Of a DNA stretch of 29,864 nt, positions 1-6,496 are shown in pieces (the first letter of the stretch is position 1; each line of letters begins with the position of its first letter). The notes under the pieces were generated by a model that did no database searches, was not told where the DNA came from, and saw only the letters and a program-made list of their open reading frames with translations. This DNA comes from a virus: positions 1 through 29,864 of IMG/VR virus record IMGVR_UViG_3300035158_000510; one strand, given 5' to 3'. The translations under genes were made by a program, and so were the position numbers.

Positions 1-19
1 AATGAACCGTTCATTAAAA

Positions 20-130
20 CCTACAAAAATCTGTAGTCTAAAATGTTCGAGCCACTAATCCACTCTCTGCCGTTTTACGCAGAAAGCCTTAACGGATTAA
101 CGACCACTGGCCTTGCGGCAAGGCTCCTAT
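20..130 (-). ncRNA. Candidate omega (guide) RNA region at the tnpB 3' end
   Basis: In TnpB elements the guide RNA usually overlaps the 3' end of tnpB and runs into the right end of the element. Here that region, read on the minus strand, contains a 6-bp hairpin (GCCTTG, loop, CAAGGC at 110-124) inside the last codons and a second 5-bp hairpin at 21-36 beyond the stop codon. This is position plus hairpins only; no covariance support is available and the boundaries are guesses. Confidence 0.3.
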
Positions 131-1235
131 CCCCTAATTGTTGTTCAGGGATTACTTTTCGCCCTATATTAAGACTGCCATTTATGTCAGCATTAAACCT
201 GAAACCATCCTTGCTGACGTAAAGACCTCGTTTTGCTCTCCTCCCACTAAATGTAGGCTCTGGAGCATCTTTCTCCCAAACTGGAAGTGGATCACCATCA
301 AAGTAAGACGCCTTCGAGGTATAAGATTCTTCAGTAAATACAACACTAATGCTAACTGCTTCTGCTTTATACTTAATCTTCTCTAACAACTTCCAAAATG
401 GTACAAACTGGAAGTTCTGTTTCTGAGGCTTCCTCATCTTTATTCTCTGCTTCCACCCATCGTTCTTACCAATAATAATAGTGCCTATCTTGCGGTCAAT
501 AGCATTTTGCACAACAAAATTAGCTACATGGTGGAAGTAGTTCTCAATTCTCCAGTACCTCTTACGAGCACGTTTCTTACAAGGACGTTTGTTGTACCAC
601 TGATTGATTGACTTCAATATGCGACCATTAACCAATAATGGGCGATGTTGGTTTGAAGTTATCGCACACAGATTATTCAATCCAATATCTATGGCACAAA
701 AACGTTTCTTCTTGACCTTGGCTTTGGGTTTAGCAGGAGCTTCATAAGAAACCTCAACAACAAAACCAAACGTTTGTGGGGTGATTACCACTTGTTTATA
801 CGGCTTATCAAAAGGAACTGAAAAACAGTCATTATTTGCAGTCAGATGTGTTAGATGTTTGCTTGATTGACCTCCTTTGATGGTTTCGCTATAGAACACG
901 ACCTGAGCCAACTTCTTTTTGTAGTACGGTGGTTTAGGTCTTCGCAAGAACTTATCTGGGGTTTTCTTAAAAGCATTACGAGCCTTTTTGAAATTAGTCC
1001 AGTCTGTTAGCACACGGCGAATAGTCTGTTTTGCAGTTTTGGTGTTTCCAAACTGTTTGAAACAATCCAAATCCTTTGTCTCCGCTATAAGAATGCTGAT
1101 GTTAGGAAGTGGTTGACGACCAAACCACGCTTTTCTCATTAGGTAGTTGCACTTATTGTACAACTCTTTTGAGAGTGAGCAGAGATTGATAATTTCTGGA
1201 GTTGGTTTGATATTATGTCGTTCTACCATAATCAT
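75..1235 (-). CDS. tnpB: TnpB-like RuvC nuclease, IS605 OrfB family
   Basis: A 386-residue TnpB/OrfB homologue. Family members are RNA-guided DNA nucleases encoded by IS200/IS605 elements that help keep the element in place. The RuvC-I aspartate is in AIDIGLNN (about residue 182) and the RuvC-III aspartate is in NADINGSLN (about 348). Where most TnpBs have the RuvC-II glutamate, this one reads IIIGKNDGWKQ (about 252) with no acidic residue at the usual place. An alternative glutamate lies in FTEESYTSKAS (about 302). The four cysteines of the usual C-terminal zinc finger are missing. The protein may use a rearranged active site or be inactive. The ATG at 1235 is followed two codons later by another ATG (1229), so either could be the start. 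A TATAAT box ends only 5 bases before the first ATG, which would give a nearly leaderless mRNA. Confidence 0.9.
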   Translation of the reverse strand: MIMVERHNIKPTPEIINLCSLSKELYNKCNYLMRKAWFGRQPLPNISILIAETKDLDCFKQFGNTKTAKQTIRRVLTDWTNFKKARNAFKKTPDKFLRRPKPPYYKKKLAQVVFYSETIKGGQSSKHLTHLTANNDCFSVPFDKPYKQVVITPQTFGFVVEVSYEAPAKPKAKVKKKRFCAIDIGLNNLCAITSNQHRPLLVNGRILKSINQWYNKRPCKKRARKRYWRIENYFHHVANFVVQNAIDRKIGTIIIGKNDGWKQRIKMRKPQKQNFQFVPFWKLLEKIKYKAEAVSISVVFTEESYTSKASYFDGDPLPVWEKDAPEPTFSGRRAKRGLYVSKDGFRFNADINGSLNIGRKVIPEQQLGDRSLAARPVVVNPLRLSA

Positions 1236-1240
1236 GCACT

Positions 1241-1246
1241 ATTATA
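1241..1246 (-). promoter_or_regulatory. Candidate -10 box for tnpB
   Basis: On the minus strand a perfect TATAAT lies 5 bases before the first ATG of tnpB. No good -35 box is visible 16-18 bases upstream. Transcription from it would begin at or near the start codon. The surrounding bases (CAGGACTA...ACCC...TATAAT.GTG) resemble those before the next minus-strand gene at about 1950-1975. Confidence 0.35.
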
Positions 1247-1301
1247 CATAGGGTTAGTCCTGAGTTCATTTAAGAATTTTGGAATTATTGAGAAATATTT
1301 C

Positions 1302-1493
1302 TTATAGCTTCTGGTAGATTTCCTTAGATTTTTCGGAACAGTTCAGGTACCCTTTGACATCTTTGCGGCCCCACACGCCGGTCGTAACCATCGTAGAGGC
1401 ATCTTCAGCAACCATGTCTTTGGCTTCTTCTATTGATTCTCCAAGCTGTTGCACTCTAGTAGCAACCGCTCTTGAAAAGAGCCCAGTTGCCTC
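1302..1493 (-). pseudogene. C-terminal remainder of the 1918 gene in the -1 frame
   Basis: On the minus strand, immediately after the break near 1490-1495, the -1 frame reads EATGLFSRAVATRVQQLGES, then IEEAKDMVAEDAS, then VWGRKDVKGYLNC, and ends at a TAA at 1302-1304. It is about 63 codons long, amphipathic and charge-balanced, and has no start codon or ribosome site of its own, so it reads as the natural C-terminus of the gene that begins at 1918. Full length would be about 205 residues. Causes could be a 2-base AG duplication or a 1-base loss, a sequence error, or -1 frameshifting; no canonical slippery heptamer is seen here. Confidence 0.55.
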
Positions 1494-1918
1494 TCATCCC
1501 ATCGGTTGGTTGTCAATTTGGGACTTAGGCCATTCACTAGAGGCCCATTCACTCCAGGTTCTTCAGAATAGGTCAGTCCATCAACGTCTAAGCTTCGTTT
1601 GATAGCATCGCCGACATTGGATTTCGCGAAATCCTTTTGTAACAGGAACTTCCAAGTTTCATCCCAGTTTGCGAATTGCAGTTCATCATTATCCCGAACT
1701 GCGGCAAATATTTCCTGATCTAAATCGTTGACAGAAACTTCGGTAATGATGGGTTCAAGGGTTAGAACTCCAGGTAGTTGCGCGAATAATTGATTGAACA
1801 TACGCAGCAGGCTGGCAGCGGTCTCGGCTTGCGGGGTTTCGCGTAATCCTAGAAGGAACTCCATGGTAAGAGGATTAGCCTGTTGAGCCACCTTTACTGA
1901 GCGAAATAACCAGTTCAT
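1430..1918 (-). CDS. Unknown phage protein, N-terminal part of a frameshifted gene
   Basis: A 162-residue reading frame of unknown function. It opens with MNWLFRSVKVAQQANPL, matching the N-terminal signature of virion-block proteins later in the window (MNWLVRFAQ at 14370, MNWLKKTAL at 25080). The body is mixed helical and acidic (residues about 30-110). The last residues after about TTNRWDE look unnatural, and the -1 frame continues with a well-formed, stop-free sequence to 1302. The frame was therefore probably interrupted near 1490-1495 (motif GAGAGG on the minus strand). An AAGG Shine-Dalgarno-like site sits 8 bases before the ATG, and a TATAAT box lies at 1952-1957. This gene and tnpB are the only ones on the minus strand. 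Confidence 0.6.
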   Translation of the reverse strand: MNWLFRSVKVAQQANPLTMEFLLGLRETPQAETAASLLRMFNQLFAQLPGVLTLEPIITEVSVNDLDQEIFAAVRDNDELQFANWDETWKFLLQKDFAKSNVGDAIKRSLDVDGLTYSEEPGVNGPLVNGLSPKLTTNRWDERQLGSFQERLLLECNSLENQ

Positions 1919-1951
1919 ATTTGTGCCTTGTAGTCCGAAAATAATTACACC

Positions 1952-1957
1952 ATTATA
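1952..1957 (-). promoter_or_regulatory. Candidate -10 box for the minus-strand gene at 1918
   Basis: A TATAAT on the minus strand lies 33 bases before the ATG at 1918. The context CAGGACTA..ACCC.TATAATGGTG closely resembles the region in front of tnpB. No convincing -35 box is visible. Confidence 0.35.
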
Positions 1958-2051
1958 GGGTGGTAGTCCTGCTAACTTCTTTACGGCCCTTGAAATGGAA
2001 ATTCCTTGCCTTAGTAGCGGTCAATTCAAATACTAGATGAAGGAGGTTTCT

Positions 2052-2678
2052 ATGTGGATTGCTTCGATAATGGCTTGGAGTGCCTTTACTCTTGCGTCTA
2101 CAAGTGGGCAAGGTAGCGTCACGGTCTCGTCCGAAGTATACGACGAAGGCACGACCGTCCAACTAACGGCAAATGCCGCCTTTGGCTGGCATTTTGACCA
2201 TTGGGAGGGTGATCTAAGCGGAAGCACCAACCCCACATCGTTGGTAATGGATTACAATAAAAGCGTTATGGCCGTGTTCGTTGAAAACGAATATACGGTT
2301 TATAACCCTGACCACGGAACCATAGTAGTCACTGGCAGCATAGCTACTTATGCTCCGCAGTCAGGTTACACAGGACTTGACAGTGCTTATATCGGAAGGG
2401 AAAACGACATTCTCAGCTTAGATCTGATGGTTCATCCTCAGATAGTCAACATCATGGGGCAGTTCTCTATAGAAGACCCGAATACCGGTGAACTCACTCC
2501 CGGTATCCCCGATGGCCTTGTTATGCAATTCCGTGGTGAATACCAGGGACGACCATACAACTTCGATGCCGTATTTGAAAACAACGAAGTTGTTCTCATA
2601 GTTCCGGTAGAACCAACAACTGCTGAAGAAATCCAGGGTTATGATCCGATGCTGATTCAGGGGCATCCAGACAGATAG
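2052..2678 (+). CDS. Secreted protein with an InlB/Listeria-Bacteroides-type repeat domain
   Basis: A 208-residue protein. The start at 2052 is chosen because AAGGAGG at 2040-2046 lies 5 bases before it; an in-frame ATG at 2037 lies too close to that site. The first about 20 residues (MWIASIMAWSAFTLAS) are hydrophobic and look like a signal peptide. Residues about 21-75 match the divergent InlB B-repeat pattern: GSVTVSS, then a YDEGTTVQLTA strand, GWHFDHWEGDLSG, and an SVMAVFVE end. Such domains are found on bacterial surface proteins. The rest (YTVYNPDHG onwards) is beta-rich and unrecognised, ending in an acidic tail. With the two genes that follow it forms a set of exported proteins, perhaps a cargo (moron) module acting on the host envelope. 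The domain is fairly clear; the role is unknown. Confidence 0.7.
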   Translation: MWIASIMAWSAFTLASTSGQGSVTVSSEVYDEGTTVQLTANAAFGWHFDHWEGDLSGSTNPTSLVMDYNKSVMAVFVENEYTVYNPDHGTIVVTGSIATYAPQSGYTGLDSAYIGRENDILSLDLMVHPQIVNIMGQFSIEDPNTGELTPGIPDGLVMQFRGEYQGRPYNFDAVFENNEVVLIVPVEPTTAEEIQGYDPMLIQGHPDR

Positions 2679-2696
2679 TCATTTGAGGTGGCACTA

Positions 2697-3809
2697 ATGA
2701 GAAAACGCAGGAAAAGAAATCGCCGTCCAGCCTATTTGCCTCCAGTAGAGTCCAGAGAGCCCAATCGGCCAAAGAAAATGCATTGGGCCTGGTGGGCGTC
2801 TGGGATTATTGCGCCTTTGGTAGCTCTCGTTATTGTAGCTTGCACTCAGTCGAAAACAAACGATACTAACGTGTTTAGGCCAATGAACGCTCCCGAAGAT
2901 GTATCAGAAGATGCCACAATGGAAGCAATGGCTTTTGGAGACCATCCATATGACTACCTGTTTGATCCTATGCCATTGCGTGTTGGAACAGTCGGGGCAC
3001 AATATTATCACCGACCTTTCTCTCCCACGGCTCAGCGGTCGCTTGTAACGCATGGAGCAGCCAAGCGCATCAACTGGTATAGCATTGATGAAATCCCCAG
3101 CAACCGCATTCCGGCTCCTGATAGCATGGCTGAACATTTCCCAGCCCCAGAAGACCCGGCTGAGTTCGTCGTGGGCGAGACTCATACTTGCGTATCTAGA
3201 GACTACTCGGTGCCTACTGCACTTGAGCCCGGTTATACCATCTGTCGCTGGTCGGGACGAATCGCAATAGCTGTTGATCCCGTGAATTGTTCTAATGGAA
3301 CGCTGACTACTCCCGAAGATACCGAACTGCCCATGCAGTTGATTTACTTCAATGCGATTCCGTCAGGCAACGGCGATGCGACCGGCGATGGAAATGTTGA
3401 CGATGATGACTTCCCCTATCTCGTGGCCTGTTACTCGGGTGATGGTGAAGAAGGAACACGTAACTGCAAGAATTGCTTCGATTACGATGGCGATAACGAC
3501 ATTGATATTGACGATTTCCAAGCATGGTTTTCTGAAAAAGGTGAAGGAAACAGGGTATGGATGGCTCAAAACTACCCTTCGGCTGTTGAGGTACCAGTAA
3601 AACGCTACCCATTGCGGGTTGCAATGGAAGGCTCAAACCTGTATCATCAGCCTAACTGCCCGGCTGTGCTACGGTCAAGAGATACCCACGGGTGGCATAA
3701 GTTCATCGAGTTTTATACTCGTGAAGCTATCGAGAATTCTGGCAAGTCGCCTGATACTCGTGGATCGCCGCACGGCTGTGATGCCACCCTACAAGAGTGG
3801 GAGCTATAG
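2697..3809 (+). CDS. Membrane-anchored protein with dockerin-like Ca-binding loops and a duplicated YHxPxCP domain
   Basis: A 370-residue protein. The ATG at 2697 has GAGG 8 bases upstream; an in-frame GTG at 2688 overlaps that site and is less likely. A basic N-terminus (RKRRKRNRRP) is followed by one hydrophobic segment (about residues 30-49, WASGIIAPLVALVIVAC) ending in a cysteine. Two EF-hand-like loops (GDATGDGNVDDDDF and YDGDNDIDIDDF, about residues 224-275) resemble a type I dockerin. A domain occurs twice: PLRVGTVGAQYYHRPFSP (from about 91) and PLRVAMEGSNLYHQPNCP (from about 304), each followed by RS..THG. The second copy has C and PHGC, so it may bind metal; the first copy has lost these cysteines. 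The gene follows the InlB-repeat protein by 18 bases. Function unknown, probably at the cell envelope. Confidence 0.65.
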   Translation: MRKRRKRNRRPAYLPPVESREPNRPKKMHWAWWASGIIAPLVALVIVACTQSKTNDTNVFRPMNAPEDVSEDATMEAMAFGDHPYDYLFDPMPLRVGTVGAQYYHRPFSPTAQRSLVTHGAAKRINWYSIDEIPSNRIPAPDSMAEHFPAPEDPAEFVVGETHTCVSRDYSVPTALEPGYTICRWSGRIAIAVDPVNCSNGTLTTPEDTELPMQLIYFNAIPSGNGDATGDGNVDDDDFPYLVACYSGDGEEGTRNCKNCFDYDGDNDIDIDDFQAWFSEKGEGNRVWMAQNYPSAVEVPVKRYPLRVAMEGSNLYHQPNCPAVLRSRDTHGWHKFIEFYTREAIENSGKSPDTRGSPHGCDATLQEWEL

Positions 3810-3869
3810 TTGAGAACAGCTAAACTCTGGGCCTTATTGGCACTCATGTTTCTCACGGGTTGCCTGTAA
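3810..3869 (+). CDS. Tiny lipoprotein peptide (19 residues)
   Basis: Starting at a TTG that directly abuts the previous stop codon, this ORF encodes MRTAKLWALLALMFLTGCL. It has the full layout of a lipoprotein signal: basic n-region, hydrophobic core and an LTGC lipobox, with just one residue after the cysteine. A GGGAG motif lies a suitable distance before the TTG, inside the end of the preceding gene. Peptides of this type (compare entericidins and colicin lysis proteins) can act on the envelope after processing. The size makes the call uncertain, but the lipobox and the terminator just after it support a real gene at the end of this operon. Confidence 0.5.
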   Translation: MRTAKLWALLALMFLTGCL

Positions 3870-3879
3870 GCGACAAGAA

Positions 3880-3912
3880 GGGGCGGCGAAATGCCGCCCC
3901 TGGCTTTGTTCT
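3880..3912 (+). terminator. Rho-independent terminator after the exported-protein operon
   Basis: A perfect 8-bp GC stem (GGGGCGGC at 3880-3887 and GCCGCCCC at 3893-3900) with a GAAAT loop, followed by an interrupted T-rich stretch (TGGCTTTGTTCT). It separates the lipoprotein peptide from the promoter of the RNA-ligase operon. Confidence 0.75.
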
Positions 3913-3923
3913 GGGGAAATCTC

Positions 3924-3952
3924 TTGACAATCTCACAGTGATGTGTTAACGT
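3924..3952 (+). promoter_or_regulatory. Sigma70-like promoter for the RNA-repair operon
   Basis: A perfect -35 box TTGACA (3924-3929), a 17-base spacer, and TAACGT (3947-3952) as a weak -10 box. It lies just after the terminator and 18 bases before the RNA ligase ATG, which has its own GGAG site 7 bases upstream. Confidence 0.55.
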
Positions 3953-3970
3953 GCAGGATGGAGCGAAGTC

Positions 3971-4759
3971 ATGAAAGACTTCTATAAATATCCCCGGACT
4001 CATCACCTTGAGGGTTCTCGCCTTCAACAAGGAGACGAAGACCTGACGCAGGTTCTGTTCGCGGACGTGAAAGGTCGTCATGTTGTCGTTGAAGAGAAAC
4101 TCGATGGGGCGAACTGCGCTATCAGCTTCCGCAGCCAAGGAAACATGATGTTGCAAAGTCGAGGCCACGCTTTACGCGGAGGCCCGAGGGAACGTCATTT
4201 TACCATGCTGAAAGCATGGGCTCCCTGCCACACAGAAGACTTTTGGCAAGTGCTTGGTTTGCGTTACATCATGTATGGTGAATGGATGCAAGCGAAGCAT
4301 ACCGAATTTTATGATCAGCTTCCGCATCTTTTCATGGAGTTCGATATCTTTGATACGGAAACTGAAACGTTTCTTGATACTCCGCGACGACGTGAGATGT
4401 TGAGTGGCTTGCCGGTTGTGTCTGTTCCTGTTCTTTGGTCAGGCATAGCAGAAGACTACGAGGCTATTGTGGCTTTAGTCGGAACATCGCTCTACAAAAG
4501 TGAAGAATGGAAATTGGCTTTAGAGTTAGCCACCGAAGCTGCCAACTACGATGTCGCCAAAGCCAAGGAAGAGACGGACATGAGCAGGCTCTCTGAGGGC
4601 TTGTATATCAAAGTGGAAGAGGACGGCGTTGTTGCGGAGCGGTTGAAGTTTGTGCGACGTGATTTCGTGCAACAACTCATCGATTCGGGCTCCCATTGGA
4701 TGGAGCGCCCAATCGTTGAAAATCAGTTGGCTGCGGGAGTGGACATATGGGCAGGATAA
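3971..4759 (+). CDS. ATP-dependent RNA ligase (Rnl2-like fold)
   Basis: A 262-residue RNA ligase, which joins 3'-OH and 5'-phosphate RNA ends through a ligase-AMP intermediate. Motif I is EEKLDGAN with the nucleotide-accepting lysine at residue 43. Motif III/IIIa candidates are YGEWM and LFMEFDIFD (about 95-130), motif IV is EGLYIKVE (about 215) and motif V is RLKFVR (about 230). The N-terminus KYPRTHHLEGSRL is typical of ligases paired with end-healing enzymes. No C-terminal add-on domain is present. It is the first gene of an operon: the E1-like gene starts 13 bases before its stop, and HD-Pnk follows. In phages, such ligases repair tRNAs cut by host anticodon nucleases; that role is inferred here from the neighbours. 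Confidence 0.9.
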   Translation: MKDFYKYPRTHHLEGSRLQQGDEDLTQVLFADVKGRHVVVEEKLDGANCAISFRSQGNMMLQSRGHALRGGPRERHFTMLKAWAPCHTEDFWQVLGLRYIMYGEWMQAKHTEFYDQLPHLFMEFDIFDTETETFLDTPRRREMLSGLPVVSVPVLWSGIAEDYEAIVALVGTSLYKSEEWKLALELATEAANYDVAKAKEETDMSRLSEGLYIKVEEDGVVAERLKFVRRDFVQQLIDSGSHWMERPIVENQLAAGVDIWAG

Positions 4760-5478
4760 CCGAAGACCGCTATACCCGACAGATATCTGTTCTTGGCCTT
4801 GAGAACCATAAAAAACTCCGCGAAAAACGAGTGGCTATCGTGGGCTGCGGCGGAATGGGTTGCGTTGTTGGCTCTTCGTTAGCACGGTCAGGTGTCAATC
4901 TGACGTTGATAGATGACGACCGAGTTGAGCCCAGCAACCTGCAACGCCAAGAACTGTTTTCCACGCCGGATGTTGGTGAATTCAAAGTGGCTCGTGCAGG
5001 GGTGCGTCTGCTGCGGATCAACCCCGGCATTCGGCTCCGTCTAGAGTCGAAACGATTGACGCATGAAAATGCAGAACAACTATTAGCGGAAGCAGATGTA
5101 ATCGCTGATTGTACCGACAACATGGCCAGTCGTTTCATAATCAACGAGTGGGCCATCAAGCTCGGTAAGCCCTGGGTATACGGGGGCGTCACCGAAACAG
5201 AAGGCAGAGTTTGGGGTATCATCCCCGGTCAAACGCCATGCTTTTTCTGCATAATGGAATTGAGCATTTGCGGAACACCTGATGTCGAACGCGGAGTTCT
5301 GGGAGCCGCAGTTGGCATGGTCGGCAGTATGCAGGCCCTGGAAGTAATCAAACTGCTGACCGGGAACTACGGAGCTTTGAGCGGTTATCTAGCAATCGAT
5401 TGCTGGACTTCACAGATTAGGAGAATCGAAGTCAAAAAGAACGAAAAGTGCAGATGCAATGTTACTCGACCCACATAA
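4747..5478 (+). CDS. E1/ThiF/MoeB-like adenylyltransferase
   Basis: A 243-residue E1-superfamily enzyme; the family adenylates the C-terminus of ubiquitin-like proteins (MoeB, ThiF) or the t6A base of tRNA (TcdA). It has the RYTRQISV start (residues 8-15), the Rossmann loop VGCGGMG (32-38), DDDRVEPSNLQRQ (about 58-70), DCTDN...R (about 118-127) and VYGGV. Cysteine pairs CFFC (about 164) and CRC at the very C-terminus probably bind zinc. Its length fits MoeB/HesA. It overlaps the RNA ligase by 13 bases and HD-Pnk by 20, so it is translated within the RNA-repair operon. No ubiquitin-like partner, E2 or rhodanese gene is visible nearby. A tRNA-directed role like that of TcdA fits the context best but is inference. 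Confidence 0.85.
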   Translation: MGRITEDRYTRQISVLGLENHKKLREKRVAIVGCGGMGCVVGSSLARSGVNLTLIDDDRVEPSNLQRQELFSTPDVGEFKVARAGVRLLRINPGIRLRLESKRLTHENAEQLLAEADVIADCTDNMASRFIINEWAIKLGKPWVYGGVTETEGRVWGIIPGQTPCFFCIMELSICGTPDVERGVLGAAVGMVGSMQALEVIKLLTGNYGALSGYLAIDCWTSQIRRIEVKKNEKCRCNVTRPT

Positions 5479-6496
5479 ACTGGATACGCCTTGGGTTGAG
5501 GCCATGCGTCAATGTGAGCAGAGTCCCATCTATCATGGTGAAGGTGATGTTTGGACTCATACCTTACTGGTATGCTCGGCCTTACAGGGACTCCGCGCCT
5601 ATCAGGGGCAGCCTCCAGAGATACAGGACATTCTGCATACAGCAGCGATCTTTCACGATTGTGCCAAACCCGATACCTTCGCAATAGATGACGGGCGCAT
5701 CACCAGCAAAAACCACGCTCCCAAAGGGGCTATAAAAGCTCGACGTATCCTGTGGGAAATGGGAGTTCCGTTTCAAACCCGAGAAGCCGTCTGCAATCTG
5801 GTCAGATATCACATGCGACCTTTTCATTTGTTGGATTCATCCGACATGGAAAGTTATGTGGCTCAGATTAGTCTGTGTTGCCGAACTGATTTGCTGGCCA
5901 TTTTAGCCGAAGCAGATGCTTTAGGGCGTTCAACTCCTAAACCAGATTCTGCCAGTGTTGAGCGAGTTCATCTCTTCGGTGAATTTTGTCAAGAGATTGG
6001 ATGCTGGGGAGTGCCATACCCATTCGCATCCGATCATGCTCGCGTAGCTCACTTCAATCTTGGGCAAGATATTCGCAGTCAAGCTCGGCCTCCCTTGAGT
6101 CCGACAGTTACAGTCATGGCAGGCTTGCCGGGCTCTGGCAAAGATTACTACATTCAGAATAGGACGAATGGCGAGCCAGTCATTTCATTGGATGAAATCC
6201 GAAAAGAAATGAAGATTCGTCCGGAAGACAATCAAGGGCCTGTGCTTGATCGGGCCAAAACGAGAGCCCGGGAGCTATTGGCTGCCAGAAAGGATTTCAT
6301 CTGGAATGCTACGAACGTAAGCAAGTTTGTTCGAGGTAAGTGTCTTTCATTGCTACGCCGTTATAACGCCAGGATTTGCATTGTGTATGTCGAAACTGGT
6401 TACGAAGATTTGTGGCGTCAAAACAAAGACCGAAAAAACCTGTGCCCGAGCCCGTCATTCAGAGGTTGCTTGAGAAGTGGGAAATACCAGACCTAA
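5459..6496 (+). CDS. HD-Pnk: HD phosphoesterase fused to a 5'-OH polynucleotide kinase (shifted C-terminus)
   Basis: A 345-residue frame with two domains. The HD domain has H34, H66-D67 (AIFHDCAKPDT), a YH..P histidine and EADALGR (about 155). The P-loop kinase has GLPGSGKD (about 222-229), VISLDE, an arginine-rich helix and WNATNVSK. HD-Pnk enzymes, as characterised in Runella slithyformis, remove 2',3'-cyclic phosphates and phosphorylate 5'-OH ends, giving ligase-ready RNA. After about residue 326 the frame becomes unnatural (NLCPSPSFRGC). The -1 frame instead gives PVPEPVIQRLLEKWEIPDLT and ends in DVTHVTV at a TAA (6529-6531), which is the expected kinase C-terminus. The shift point is an in-phase A AAA AAC (6433-6439). 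Full-length product would be about 357 residues. It overlaps the E1-like gene by 20 bases. Confidence 0.88.
   Translation: MLLDPHKLDTPWVEAMRQCEQSPIYHGEGDVWTHTLLVCSALQGLRAYQGQPPEIQDILHTAAIFHDCAKPDTFAIDDGRITSKNHAPKGAIKARRILWEMGVPFQTREAVCNLVRYHMRPFHLLDSSDMESYVAQISLCCRTDLLAILAEADALGRSTPKPDSASVERVHLFGEFCQEIGCWGVPYPFASDHARVAHFNLGQDIRSQARPPLSPTVTVMAGLPGSGKDYYIQNRTNGEPVISLDEIRKEMKIRPEDNQGPVLDRAKTRARELLAARKDFIWNATNVSKFVRGKCLSLLRRYNARICIVYVETGYEDLWRQNKDRKNLCPSPSFRGCLRSGKYQT

Larger units (their letters stand above)
1..1270 (-). mobile_element. IS200/IS605-type element carrying tnpB only (approximate ends)
   Basis: The element is inferred from the tnpB gene and the structures around it; no tnpA is present, so it would need a transposase in trans. 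Read on the minus strand, the 7-mer AATGAAC occurs before the gene (1264-1270) and after it (9-15), in similar contexts (TTAAATGAAC and TTTAATGAAC), so these may mark the left and right ends. Positions 1-15 form a palindrome of two 7-base arms around one base. A 5-bp stem lies at 21-25/32-36 and a 6-bp stem (GCCTTG/CAAGGC) at 110-115/119-124, both near the expected right end. The true ends are not proven, and the right end may run past the window edge. Confidence 0.5.

Noticed and set aside
3352-3636. Overlapping reading frames within the dockerin gene on both strands
   Set aside because: They are shadows of the repetitive Gly/Asp codons, without ribosome sites or natural amino-acid pattern.
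4747-5478. Part of a ubiquitin-like bacterial defence system (Bil or CBASS type)
   Set aside because: No E2, deubiquitinase, ubiquitin-like or cyclase gene is nearby; the neighbours are RNA-repair enzymes.
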